DNA of 64,000 bases, from positions 1,286,387 through 1,350,386 of the forward strand of contig NZ_LR732912.1 of the NCBI RefSeq assembly GCF_902506065.1, written 5' to 3'. The notes under the pieces are model-generated. The model had not been told where the DNA came from, made no database searches, and saw only the letters and a list, made by a program, of their open reading frames with translations. The translations under genes and the position numbers were made by a program. Source of the stretch: Arthrobacter sp. 9V. GTDB taxonomy: Bacteria; Actinomycetota; Actinomycetes; Actinomycetales; Micrococcaceae. The first letter of the stretch is position 1; each line of letters begins with the position of its first letter. This document shows positions 49,828-58,367 of this stretch, one piece after another.

Positions 49828-50913
49828 GTGGCTCTTACTATTGGCATCGTCGGACTGCCCAACGTCGGCAAATCAACCCTTTTCAACGCACTGACCCGTA
49901 ACCAGGTCCTCGCTGCGAACTATCCGTTCGCAACTATTGAACCCAACGTTGGCGTGGTCAACCTCCCGGATCCGCGTCTGGCGAAGCTGGCTGAAATCTT
50001 CGGTTCGCAGAAGTTGCTTCCCGCTCCGGTGTCCTTTGTGGACATCGCCGGCATCGTGAAGGGCGCTTCGGAGGGCGAAGGCCTGGGCAACAAGTTCCTG
50101 GCCAATATCCGCGAAGCAGAGGCAATCGCGCAGGTTGTCCGTGTCTTCGATGACCCGGATGTTATTCACGTTGACGGCAAGGTTGATCCACGCTCCGACA
50201 TGGAGACCATTAACACCGAGCTGATACTGGCAGACCTTCAGACAATCGAGAACGCGATCCCGCGCATCGAAAAAGAAGTCAAGATCAAGAAGCGCGATGC
50301 CGCAGAACTGGCCGCCATCAAGGCAGCACAGGCCGTTCTGGAACGCGGCGACACCATCTTCTCCTCGATCAAGAGCGACAAACTGGAGATGGCTCACCTC
50401 AAGGAGCTCGGGCTCTTGACCGCCAAGCCGTTCATCTACGTCTTCAACGCCGATGAAGGAATACTGGGTGACCAGGAAAAGCAGGACGAGCTGCGTGCCT
50501 TGGTAGCCCCTGCTGATGCAGTGTTCCTTGATGCGAAGCTCGAAGCCGACCTCGTTGAACTGGACGAGGAAGAGGCCCGCGAGATGCTGGAAATGAACGG
50601 CCAGAGCGAATCCGGCCTGGATCAGTTGGCCCGTGTCGGGTTCCACACCCTTGGCCTGCAGACCTACCTCACAGCCGGTCCCAAGGAAACCCGCGCGTGG
50701 ACCATTCGTCAGGGCGACACCGCACCCCAGGCCGCCGGCGTAATCCACTCAGACTTCCAGCGTGGCTTCATCAAGGCCGAAGTTGTCTCCTTCGACGACC
50801 TCATTGATGCCGGTTCCATGGCCGAGGCAAAGTCCCGCGGCAAGGTCCGGATCGAAGGCAAAGAGTACGTGATGGCCGACGGCGACGTTGTGGAGTTCCG
50901 CTTCAACGTGTGA
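49828..50913 (+). CDS. ychF: Redox-regulated Obg-like ATPase YchF
   Basis: This 361-residue Obg-family P-loop protein prefers ATP. G1 is [12 protein letters not shown] at residues 5-16, followed by [20 protein letters not shown] near 70 and FIYVFNADE near 205. A helical coiled-coil insertion and the C-terminal TGS domain with [24 protein letters not shown] sequence complete it. The start at GTG 49828 gives [16 protein letters not shown], which matches homologues. It ends in a strong hairpin terminator. Confidence 0.95.
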   Translation: MALTIGIVGLPNVGKSTLFNALTRNQVLAANYPFATIEPNVGVVNLPDPRLAKLAEIFGSQKLLPAPVSFVDIAGIVKGASEGEGLGNKFLANIREAEAIAQVVRVFDDPDVIHVDGKVDPRSDMETINTELILADLQTIENAIPRIEKEVKIKKRDAAELAAIKAAQAVLERGDTIFSSIKSDKLEMAHLKELGLLTAKPFIYVFNADEGILGDQEKQDELRALVAPADAVFLDAKLEADLVELDEEEAREMLEMNGQSESGLDQLARVGFHTLGLQTYLTAGPKETRAWTIRQGDTAPQAAGVIHSDFQRGFIKAEVVSFDDLIDAGSMAEAKSRGKVRIEGKEYVMADGDVVEFRFNV

Positions 50914-50949
50914 TCCGCTTCGGCAATCCAAGAAATCTGCATTGCCCTC

Positions 50950-50997
50950 CGAAGGCCGCAGGCAACGAAGTTCAGGCTTCGTTGCCTGCGGCCTTCG
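50950..50997 (+). terminator. Terminator after ychF
   Basis: A perfect 21-base inverted repeat (50950-50970 with 50977-50997) and a six-base loop form a very stable hairpin 36 bases after the ychF stop. Confidence 0.7.
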
Positions 50998-51035
50998 CTG
51001 TTGCACCAACCATTGCTGTGCCCAGCATGGAGCGG

Positions 51036-51161
51036 CTAAGAACCGGCAGGTTTCGCGTCATCCTTTTCTGGCTTGGTGTCCACATTGTCGTGGACCTTTT
51101 TGGGAATCTTGCCCTCAACATCAGCCGGGATGGGTGGATCTTTCTCTTCATCTGTAGACAT
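51036..51161 (-). CDS. Small hydrophilic 41-residue protein, leaderless
   Basis: A 42-codon minus-strand frame starts at ATG 51161 and ends TAG at 51036. It encodes 41 residues beginning MSTDEEKDPPIPADVEGK and ending KDDAKPAGS, with about one third charged residues and no hydrophobic stretch. A TATGCT box (minus strand, 51168-51173) ends six bases before the ATG, the spacing used by other leaderless genes in the window. No family is recognised; it may be disordered. Confidence 0.5.
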   Translation of the reverse strand: MSTDEEKDPPIPADVEGKIPKKVHDNVDTKPEKDDAKPAGS

Positions 51162-51167
51162 CCGCCC

Positions 51168-51173
51168 AGCATA
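51168..51173 (-). promoter_or_regulatory. -10 box for the 41-residue gene
   Basis: TATGCT on the minus strand ends six bases before the ATG at 51161. Confidence 0.45.
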
Positions 51174-51187
51174 GTGGCTCGGGGAAA

Positions 51188-51376
51188 TTACCACACAGCG
51201 TTGTCTGGGAGATCGACCAGGAAGTAGGACCTGACGATCTCAGCCAGATGGGGCGAGGTGGCGGCAACGGCCCCGCGAAGATTCGATTGCGACAAGCGGG
51301 GGAAGAGGGAGTCGCTTCGCGAAGCGGCTCTTTCTTGGGGCCAAAGGGCTCCTGTCCTGCTGTCAGACAGCGAATG
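51188..51376 (-). pseudogene. Orphan coding-like frame without a start
   Basis: The minus strand has an open frame of about 62 codons ending TAA at 51188. Its last part reads AEIVRSYFLVDLPDNAVW with strong G/C at third positions. A stop at 51377-51379 and the absence of ATG or GTG leave no proper start. It may be the tail of a decayed gene. Confidence 0.25.
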
Positions 51377-51591
51377 CTACCACCGAGTAACGTTTGACTT
51401 GAAATCCGCGCCAATTTAGGCATGTGTAGGTTGCGGAACGGTTACAGTTTGGCCAGCATGTCCCATCATCCGGACACAATGTGGGTAGGCTTACACTCAC
51501 ATGTAGGCAACGTCACAGTAGGAAACTGTGCCTGTGCCTGGGGGGAATCACGAATTTCCCCTGCTCAACTCCACGACTCATAGGAGGCGGA
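51191..51591. other. 401-base stretch before the oligopeptide ABC operon
   Basis: It contains an orphan minus-strand frame without a start (51188-51376) and the presumed promoter region of the binding-protein gene; TACACT at 51492-51497 could be a -10 box. Nothing else is assignable. Confidence 0.4.
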
Positions 51592-53229
51592 ATGCGTTTC
51601 TCGCGCACTTCCAAAGCTCTAGGCGTAGCGGCGATCATCGCCCTCGCAGCTACCGGTTGCGGTGGCGGCGGCAGCAACGACTCCGGTACATCCGCGGGCG
51701 ACCCGAACAAGGTCATCATTGCCGACGGCTCCGAGCCGCAGCGCCCGCTCATGCCGGCAGACATCAACGAAGTCGGCGGCGGCAAGATTGCCACGCTGAT
51801 CTTCTCCGGACTTGTCAGCTATGACCCGTCCGGCAAGCCGGTAAACGAGTTGGCGGAGTCCATTGAAGCGCCTGACGCGCAAAACTTCACCATCAAGATC
51901 AAGAAGGACCAGAAGTTCACCAACGGTGACGCCATCACGGCAAAGACCTTTGTTGACTCCTGGAACTACGGTGCGGCAGCAAAGAACGCGCAACTGAGCG
52001 CCACGTTCTTTGAGAGCATCAAGGGCTACGACGAAGCCAGTGCAGAGGGTTCCACCGTGGACACCCTGTCCGGCCTGAAGGTTGTGGACGACACCACCTT
52101 CACCGTTGAACTCAAGCAGCCTGAATCTGACTGGCCGCTGCGCCTCGGTTACACGGCGTTCATGCCGGTTCCGGCTGCAGCGCTTGCCGATCCCAAGACC
52201 TACGGCGAAAAGCCGGTAGGCAACGGCCCGTACAAGATGGCGGAAAACGGTTGGCAGCACAACGTGCAGATCCAGCTGGTCCCGAACCCGGAATACAACG
52301 GTCCCCGTAAGGCAAAGAACGGTGGCGTAACGTTCAAGATCTTCCAGAACGACGACGCTGCTTACCAGGATCTGCTGTCCAACAACCTGGATATCCTTCA
52401 GGTCATCCCCACCAGCGCGCTCAAGAACTTCAAGTCTGATCTGGGCGATCGTTTCATTGAGAAGCCTTACGCAGGCAACCAGACCATTGCTATCCCGGAA
52501 TACCTGCCGGAGTGGAGCGGTGAAGCCGGCAAGCTTCGTCGCCAGGCAATCTCCATGGCCATCAACCGGGAAGAAATCACCAAGGTGATCTTCAGCGGTG
52601 GACGTCAGCCGGCCAAGGACTTCACTGCTCCCGTCCTGGACGGCTACAGCGACAGCATCCCGGGCTCGGACAACCTGAAGTTTGACGCTGCAAAGGCCAA
52701 GGACCTCTGGGCCAAGGCAGACGCCATCCAGAAGTGGGACCCGAACACGGCCTTCACCATTGCGTACAACGCTGACAAGGGCGGCCACAAGGCTTGGGTT
52801 GAAGCTCTTACCAACCAGCTGAAGAACAACCTGGGCATCAAGGCAGAGGGCCTTCCGTTCGCAACCTTCAAGGAAGCCCGCGACCTTGCCACTACCGCAA
52901 AGCTGACCGGTGCAATCCGCGCTGGCTGGCAGGCAGACTACCCGTCGCTGTACAACTTCCTCGGCCCGATCTACAAGACCGGTGCAGGATCGAACGACGC
53001 CCGCTATGAGAACCCCACCTTTGACAAGGCGATCTCTGACGGTCTGTCTGCCCCCTCCGTTGCCGAGGGCAACAAGGCAATGAACAAGGCACAGGAAATC
53101 CTGCTGCAGGACCTGCCCGCCATTCCGCTGTGGTACCAGGTATCGCAGGGTGGCTGGAGCACAGGCGTCTCGAATGTTGACTACGGTTGGGACGGCGTTC
53201 CGCTGTACTACAACATCACTGGCAAGTAA
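51592..53229 (+). CDS. Oligopeptide/dipeptide ABC transporter binding lipoprotein (OppA/DppA-like)
   Basis: This 545-residue peptide-binding protein of family 5 has a signal peptide with a lipobox ending TGC at about Cys23. ADINEVGGGKIATLIFSGLV lies near residue 60 and EKPVGNGPYKMAENGW near 208. The C-terminal lobe ends with LPAIPLWYQVSQ. The start at ATG 51592 has AGGAGG four bases upstream. It is followed by two hairpins before the permease, which is common where the binding protein is made in excess. Confidence 0.9.
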   Translation: MRFSRTSKALGVAAIIALAATGCGGGGSNDSGTSAGDPNKVIIADGSEPQRPLMPADINEVGGGKIATLIFSGLVSYDPSGKPVNELAESIEAPDAQNFTIKIKKDQKFTNGDAITAKTFVDSWNYGAAAKNAQLSATFFESIKGYDEASAEGSTVDTLSGLKVVDDTTFTVELKQPESDWPLRLGYTAFMPVPAAALADPKTYGEKPVGNGPYKMAENGWQHNVQIQLVPNPEYNGPRKAKNGGVTFKIFQNDDAAYQDLLSNNLDILQVIPTSALKNFKSDLGDRFIEKPYAGNQTIAIPEYLPEWSGEAGKLRRQAISMAINREEITKVIFSGGRQPAKDFTAPVLDGYSDSIPGSDNLKFDAAKAKDLWAKADAIQKWDPNTAFTIAYNADKGGHKAWVEALTNQLKNNLGIKAEGLPFATFKEARDLATTAKLTGAIRAGWQADYPSLYNFLGPIYKTGAGSNDARYENPTFDKAISDGLSAPSVAEGNKAMNKAQEILLQDLPAIPLWYQVSQGGWSTGVSNVDYGWDGVPLYYNITGK

Positions 53230-53236
53230 CCGCGAA

Positions 53237-53276
53237 ACGGCGGCGGAGGTGCTCAGTTGAGTGCATCCGCCGCCGT
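53237..53276 (+). terminator. First hairpin after the peptide-binding gene
   Basis: Arms ACGGCGGCGGA (53237-53247) and TCCGCCGCCGT (53266-53276) pair perfectly with further partial pairing inside. It may end most transcripts or stabilise the binding-protein mRNA. Confidence 0.55.
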
Positions 53277-53294
53277 ATCACGTTGCAAATCAAT

Positions 53295-53318
53295 GACGCC
53301 CAACTCCGGTTGGGCGTC
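53295..53318 (+). terminator. Second hairpin after the peptide-binding gene
   Basis: Arms GACGCCCAA (53295-53303) and TTGGGCGTC (53310-53318) with a six-base loop, followed by CTTGTG. Confidence 0.45.
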
Positions 53319-53379
53319 CTTGTGCAGGCTTACTTGCCCCGGCAGGGAACGTTTGCACATCAGACGAAAAGGTTCTTCG

Positions 53380-53439
53380 ATGAACAACTCCGCTGCACCC
53401 CTGGACAGGGTGCCTGCTGATCGGGGTGTGATGCGCTGA
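53380..53439 (+). CDS. Putative 19-residue leader ORF coupled to the permease gene
   Basis: ATG 53380 begins a 19-codon frame (MNNSAAPLDRVPADRGVMR) whose TGA overlaps the first permease ATG by one base (TGATG). AAAAGG lies about seven bases upstream. It could pass ribosomes to the permease by coupling. It may also be a chance frame. Confidence 0.35.
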   Translation: MNNSAAPLDRVPADRGVMR

Positions 53440-54368
53440 TGGCCACATACATCCTCAAACGATTCCTCCAGCTGATTCCAGTGTTCCTGGGCGCTACGCT
53501 GCTGGTTTACTTCCTGGTTTTCAGCCTTCCCGGCGACCCCATTGCCGCCCTGTTCGGCGACAAGCCTGTTAACGAAGCTGTTGCTGCGAAGTTACGGGCT
53601 CAGTACAACCTGGACCAGCCTTTCATTATCCAGTATTTGCTCTACCTCAAGAGCATCTTCACTTTTGACCTTGGCCAGGACTTCTCCGGCCGGCCCATTG
53701 CCGCCGTCCTCGGCGAGGTATTCCCCGTCACGGCCCGGCTTGCTGTGATGGCTCTCATCTTTGAAGCAGTCTTCGGCATTGCTTTCGGCCTGATCGCAGG
53801 TCTTCGCAAGGGCAAGTTCTTCGACGGCACCGTCCTGATTGCCTCGCTGATCGTGATCGGCATTCCGATCTTCGTCCTGGGCTTCATTCTCCAGTTCTTC
53901 ATCGGCGTTCAGTTGGGGTGGGCTAAACCAACTGTCAGTGCGGCCGCGACAGTGCAGGACTTGATCCTGCCTGCAATCGTTCTTGGCCTGGCATCGTTCG
54001 CCTACGTTCTGCGGTTGACCAGGACCAGCGTCATCGAAAACATGAACGCTGACTATGTCCGGACGGCCACGGCAAAGGGCTTGTCCCGCTTCCGAGTGGT
54101 CAACGTCCACATCTTGCGCAACTCGCTTATTCCTGTGGTGACGTTCCTGGGTGCAGATCTTGGCACCCTGATGGGTGGAGCCATTGTCACCGAAGGTATC
54201 TTCAACGTCCCCGGCGTGGGCAACAGGCTGTATCGGGCCGTCTTGTCGGGTGAGGGACCCACAGTGGTCTCCATTGTCACGGTGTTGGTGTTGATTTACT
54301 GCCTCTCCAACTTGCTTGTTGACCTCCTTTACGCCTGGCTTGACCCGAGGATCCGCTATGACTCCTGA
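53439..54368 (+). CDS. Peptide ABC permease, DppB/OppB-like
   Basis: This 309-residue permease has about six helices and the family pattern MATYILKRFLQLIPVFLGAT at the start, with the EAA loop RTATAKGLSRFRVVNVHILR near 207. It overlaps the next permease by 11 bases. There is no good ribosome binding site; the leader ORF overlapping its ATG may supply ribosomes. It imports peptides by context. Confidence 0.9.
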   Translation: MATYILKRFLQLIPVFLGATLLVYFLVFSLPGDPIAALFGDKPVNEAVAAKLRAQYNLDQPFIIQYLLYLKSIFTFDLGQDFSGRPIAAVLGEVFPVTARLAVMALIFEAVFGIAFGLIAGLRKGKFFDGTVLIASLIVIGIPIFVLGFILQFFIGVQLGWAKPTVSAAATVQDLILPAIVLGLASFAYVLRLTRTSVIENMNADYVRTATAKGLSRFRVVNVHILRNSLIPVVTFLGADLGTLMGGAIVTEGIFNVPGVGNRLYRAVLSGEGPTVVSIVTVLVLIYCLSNLLVDLLYAWLDPRIRYDS

Positions 54369-55341
54369 AAGTAATCTGACCGGGCAGGACACCACCCGCC
54401 GACACATCGAGCACTTTGTTGCCGACCTTGACGAAACGCCGCTCCAGGCTACAGACAAGGTCAAGGAAGACAGTGCTCCTTCAAGCCTGTGGGGCGAGGC
54501 GTGGAAGAACCTGCGCAAGCAGCCGCTCTTCATCATCTCGGCCATCATGATCCTTGCCGTTGTGGTGGTATCGCTCTTCCCCGGCTTGTTCTCACAAATT
54601 GATCCCTCCAACGAGGCCTGCCAGCTGTCCAACTCAGACGGCGGACCTGCATCAGGCCACCCTCTTGGCTTTACCCAGCAGGGCTGCGATGTCTACGCCC
54701 GCGTCATCTTTGGTACCCGGTCGTCGGTGACGGTTGGCCTGTTCACCACCATCGGCGTCGTCCTTTTCGGTGGCATCGTTGGTGCCCTCGCCGGATACTA
54801 CGGCGGTTGGGCAGATGCGCTCCTGGCACGCCTGACGGACATCTTCTTCGCATTGCCGCTGATCCTCGGCGCAATCGTCATGATGCAGCTCCCCGTTTTC
54901 CGTGCGAACCGCACGGTGTGGACGCTGGTGCTGATTCTGATCGTCTTTGGCTGGCCACAAATTGCACGCATCACCCGCGGCGCAGTGATTGAGGTCAGGA
55001 ATGCTGACTTTGTGGTGGCCGCGCGATCCCTTGGTGTCTCGCGTTTCCGTTCACTGCTGCGCCACGTACTGCCTAACTCGTTGGCACCGATCATTGTGGT
55101 GGCCACTATCTCCCTCGGTACCTTTATCGTGGCCGAATCAACACTCTCCTTCCTTGGAATCGGGCTGCCGCCGAGCGTCATGTCATGGGGTAACGACATT
55201 CAGGCAGCGCAGGCCTCGCTGCGCTCCAACCCGATGCCCCTGCTCTACCCGGCTATCGCTTTGTCGATTACCGTCCTGAGCTTCATCATGCTCGGCGATG
55301 CCCTGCGTGATGCTCTGGACCCCAAGGCGCGTAAACGATGA
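54358..55341 (+). CDS. Peptide ABC permease, DppC/OppC-like
   Basis: This 327-residue permease has a longer cytoplasmic N terminus of about 55 residues, then about six helices. The EAA loop VAARSLGVSRFRSLLRHVLP lies near 220, and GTFIVAESTLSFLGIGLPPS near 265 is typical of DppC. It overlaps the DppB-like gene by 11 bases and the ATPase gene by four (ATGA). Confidence 0.9.
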   Translation: MTPESNLTGQDTTRRHIEHFVADLDETPLQATDKVKEDSAPSSLWGEAWKNLRKQPLFIISAIMILAVVVVSLFPGLFSQIDPSNEACQLSNSDGGPASGHPLGFTQQGCDVYARVIFGTRSSVTVGLFTTIGVVLFGGIVGALAGYYGGWADALLARLTDIFFALPLILGAIVMMQLPVFRANRTVWTLVLILIVFGWPQIARITRGAVIEVRNADFVVAARSLGVSRFRSLLRHVLPNSLAPIIVVATISLGTFIVAESTLSFLGIGLPPSVMSWGNDIQAAQASLRSNPMPLLYPAIALSITVLSFIMLGDALRDALDPKARKR

Positions 55342-57068
55342 AAGGCGAAGCCATGAACTCTTCAGTTCACATCAAGGAAGAAATCGCCGGCTCGGAACGT
55401 CCGCTGCTGGAGATCAAGAACCTGGCAATCAACTTCACCACCAGTAACGGTGAGGTCAATGCGGTGCGGAACGCACATCTGACGGTCATGCCGGGTGAGA
55501 CTGTGGCGATTGTTGGGGAGTCAGGGTCAGGAAAATCGACTTCCGCGCTGGCTGCCATAGGACTGCTTCCCGGAAACGGCCGGGTAGCCGGCGGAGAAAT
55601 TCTCTTTGACGGCGAAGACATTGCGCATGCCAGCGAGAAGCGCATGATCGAGCTCCGCGGCAATTCCATCGGCATGGTTCCCCAGGACCCCATGTCCAAC
55701 CTGAACCCCGTGTGGAAAATCGGGTTCCAAGTCAAGGAGACCTTGAAGGCGAACGGGCTCCCTTCCGGACCTGAAGATGTTGCAAAGGTGCTTTCCGAGG
55801 CAGGCTTGCCCGATGCTTCGCGCAGAGCCAAGCAGTACCCGCACGAGTTCTCCGGCGGCATGCGCCAGCGTGCGCTCATTGCGATCGGGTTGTCGTGCCA
55901 GCCGCGTCTGCTGATTGCCGATGAGCCGACGTCGGCACTTGACGTTACGGTTCAGCGCCAGATTCTGGATCACTTGGAAAAGATGACTTCCGAACTGGGT
56001 ACGGCTGTACTCCTCATCACCCACGACCTCGGCCTGGCAGCCGAGCGTGCGGACAAAGTGGTTGTCATGTACAAGGGCCAGGTTGTGGAATCCGGTCCTT
56101 CACTTGAGCTGCTCCGCAATCCGCGCCACCCCTACACGAAGCGACTAGTGGCCTCGGCACCGTCCCTGGCATCCCGCCGTATCCAGGTGGCCAAGGAACA
56201 GGGAATCGAATCCGAGGAACTGTTGGCTCCCACGGAGCCCGTTGTTGTTGAAACTGCACTTCCCGAGGACGTCCTGAGGGTTGAAGACCTGACAAAGGTG
56301 TTCAAGCTTCGCGGCGGCATTGGAAAGACCACTGACTTCACTGCCGTGGACTCGGTCTCGTTCGCAGTCAAGCGCGGAACCACCACGGCAATTGTTGGCG
56401 AGTCGGGCTCAGGTAAGTCAACCGTGGCACAGATGGTTCTTAACCTGTTGGAACCTACGTCCGGGAAGATCATCTTCGACGGCGTGGATACGTCCACCCT
56501 CAACAGCAGGGATTTGTTCAAGTTCCGTCGCCGGGTGCAGCCCATTTTCCAGGACCCTTACGGTTCTCTCGATCCCATGTACAACATCTTCCGCACCATA
56601 GAAGAACCGTTGAGGACCCACAAGATCGGCAACAAAGCCAGTCGTGAAAAGAAGGTGCGGGAGCTTCTGGACCAGGTGGCCTTGCCGCAGTCCACCATGC
56701 GCCGGTACCCCAACGAACTCTCGGGTGGCCAGCGGCAGCGCATTGCCATTGCGCGGGCTTTGGCTCTGGATCCGGAAGTCATCATTTGCGATGAAGCGGT
56801 CTCGGCCTTGGACGTCCTCGTCCAAGCCCAGGTCCTGAACCTGTTGGCCGATCTTCAGGACAACCTGGGGCTGACGTACCTGTTCATCACCCACGACCTC
56901 GCCGTTGTTCGCCAGATCGCGGACCACGTCTGCGTTATGCAGAAAGGCAAGCTTGTGGAGACGGGCAGCACGGATGACGTCTTCGACAACCCGCGCGAGG
57001 CCTACACACAAGCACTCCTGGATGCCATTCCGGGTGGTTCGCTGCTGTTGCCCCCAGAGGTGGCCTGA
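55338..57068 (+). CDS. Fused peptide ABC ATPase (DppD-DppF in one protein)
   Basis: This 576-residue protein contains two complete ABC ATPase domains. Domain 1 has Walker A GESGSGKST near 62 and signature FSGGMRQRALIAIGL near 170. Domain 2 has Walker A GESGSGKST near 354 and signature LSGGQRQRIAIARAL near 458, followed by VSALDVLVQAQVLNLLADLQ. Fusion of the two subunits is common in actinobacteria and proteobacteria (GsiA type). The start is ATG 55338 inside the permease stop; ATG 55353 with AAAGG seven bases upstream is an alternative. Confidence 0.9.
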   Translation: MKGEAMNSSVHIKEEIAGSERPLLEIKNLAINFTTSNGEVNAVRNAHLTVMPGETVAIVGESGSGKSTSALAAIGLLPGNGRVAGGEILFDGEDIAHASEKRMIELRGNSIGMVPQDPMSNLNPVWKIGFQVKETLKANGLPSGPEDVAKVLSEAGLPDASRRAKQYPHEFSGGMRQRALIAIGLSCQPRLLIADEPTSALDVTVQRQILDHLEKMTSELGTAVLLITHDLGLAAERADKVVVMYKGQVVESGPSLELLRNPRHPYTKRLVASAPSLASRRIQVAKEQGIESEELLAPTEPVVVETALPEDVLRVEDLTKVFKLRGGIGKTTDFTAVDSVSFAVKRGTTTAIVGESGSGKSTVAQMVLNLLEPTSGKIIFDGVDTSTLNSRDLFKFRRRVQPIFQDPYGSLDPMYNIFRTIEEPLRTHKIGNKASREKKVRELLDQVALPQSTMRRYPNELSGGQRQRIAIARALALDPEVIICDEAVSALDVLVQAQVLNLLADLQDNLGLTYLFITHDLAVVRQIADHVCVMQKGKLVETGSTDDVFDNPREAYTQALLDAIPGGSLLLPPEVA

Positions 57069-57103
57069 CCGGCGTCGTAGTCTGACTTCGCCGTGAAGCA
57101 ACA

Positions 57104-57140
57104 GAGCCGGTGGTTCCCGTCGAAAGGGAACCACCGGCTC
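57104..57140 (+). terminator. Terminator after the peptide ABC operon
   Basis: Arms GAGCCGGTGGTTCCC (57104-57118) and GGGAACCACCGGCTC (57126-57140) pair perfectly around a seven-base loop and are followed by a T-rich run. Confidence 0.75.
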
Positions 57141-57163
57141 TTGCCGTTAAACGCTTGTTGCGG

Positions 57164-57210
57164 GGCCCGCTCTGCGCGCCAAAGCACTCGCGAAGCGCGC
57201 AGAGCGGGCC
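57164..57210. terminator. Terminator serving the convergent SGNH gene
   Basis: Sixteen-base arms 57164-57179 and 57195-57210 form a perfect inverted repeat just downstream of the minus-strand SGNH stop. Confidence 0.65.
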
Positions 57211-57241
57211 TCACAATGCCAGAAGCCGACGACGGCGAGGG

Positions 57242-58084
57242 CTACTTTGCCGGCTCGGCGGTGTCCGGGCGTGCCGTGAGGCCAAGGGCGGTGAGTTCGC
57301 GAGCCAGTGCAGCGCCCAACTTTGCATGCCCGGAAGGCTTCAAATGCACGCCGTCCTGGAGATCCCCGATTGCGTCGTAGCGGGTGAGCCAGTCGCCCGC
57401 GCTGACGAACGGGATGGCGTGCTTGGCCGCGATGCGTCCTAAGAGGGCGTCGATCTCCGTACGACGTCCTCCGCCGTTGCTCACGCCCCTGGCAAGGGTA
57501 CCGATCATGGCAAGGGTGCTTCCCGGATAGCTCTTTTTCAGTGCTGCCAGGAGGCGTTCGGCGTTGCTGGTGATCTGGGCGTCGGTGGCACGCTGGGTGG
57601 CGTCATTGCCGCCGCCCTGGATGACGATCAACGGGGGATCGCCAAAGGGGAGCACCCAGTCTCCGCGTTGCAAGGCGTCGACGTAGTTGCCGGTCTTCCC
57701 ATTGCTTGCCACGTAGCCGGTGCCGCCCATGCCCACTACGTGCAGTTTGTAGCCCATGGCTGCGATGCCCTGTTGCGGCCAGGAATCCTTGGGCATGGAC
57801 TGGGAATCGCCGATGAGCACGGCGGTGTGGCGCACGTCCGCGAGAACCAGTTCGCTGCGGTTGTTCGCTGGGTTCTTGTATAAGGAGCCCACCGGCAAGT
57901 TCAGGGAACTAGGGGCAGGGGCAACCCTGAGTGGTTTATCCGCGGCTGCTGTCTGCGCGGGCACGGGCGCGTTTGATCCGAGGGGGGCCGTGATTGGCGC
58001 TGGGCTTGGTCCGCAGCCCGCCAGAAGAACGCCTGCGGCGATCAATGGTGCGAGCATGCGGAACGCGGCCGGAGCTTGTCGCAT
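57242..58084 (-). CDS. SGNH/GDSL-type hydrolase lipoprotein
   Basis: This 280-residue protein has a signal peptide with lipobox LLAGC (Cys24). A Pro/Ala-rich linker leads to an SGNH domain: block I GDSQS near residue 90, MGGTGYVASNGKTGNYVDAL (block II Gly), the block III Asn in QGGGNDATQRA near 146 and the His/Asp block DGVHLKPSGHAKLG near 250. It is probably an extracellular esterase or acetyl hydrolase on cell-wall or sugar substrates. The start at ATG 58084 has GGAG seven bases upstream; longer upstream frames are unsupported. Confidence 0.85.
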   Translation of the reverse strand: MRQAPAAFRMLAPLIAAGVLLAGCGPSPAPITAPLGSNAPVPAQTAAADKPLRVAPAPSSLNLPVGSLYKNPANNRSELVLADVRHTAVLIGDSQSMPKDSWPQQGIAAMGYKLHVVGMGGTGYVASNGKTGNYVDALQRGDWVLPFGDPPLIVIQGGGNDATQRATDAQITSNAERLLAALKKSYPGSTLAMIGTLARGVSNGGGRRTEIDALLGRIAAKHAIPFVSAGDWLTRYDAIGDLQDGVHLKPSGHAKLGAALARELTALGLTARPDTAEPAK

Positions 58085-58367
58085 CTTTGTTCTCCACGTG
58101 GCACTGGTTCTGGAGCCAATCATGGTCCACGGGACCGGGAAAATCCAGCATCTTGACTTGCGTTTAGGTAACATCACAGGGGTGTGAGCGGGGCCACAAT
58201 GCGCTACCCAATAGCTTGCTTTTTAGGCTCAGAAATGCATCTGCGTTTAGACTGGATGCAGGTGCCCTGTGTCCCGGGGTCTTTTCGCTGTGTGTTCCGA
58301 TCAAGTCGATCAGGTATGCGCGCGGATACAAACAGCTGACTTCACCACTGAAACGAGTCATTAACGC

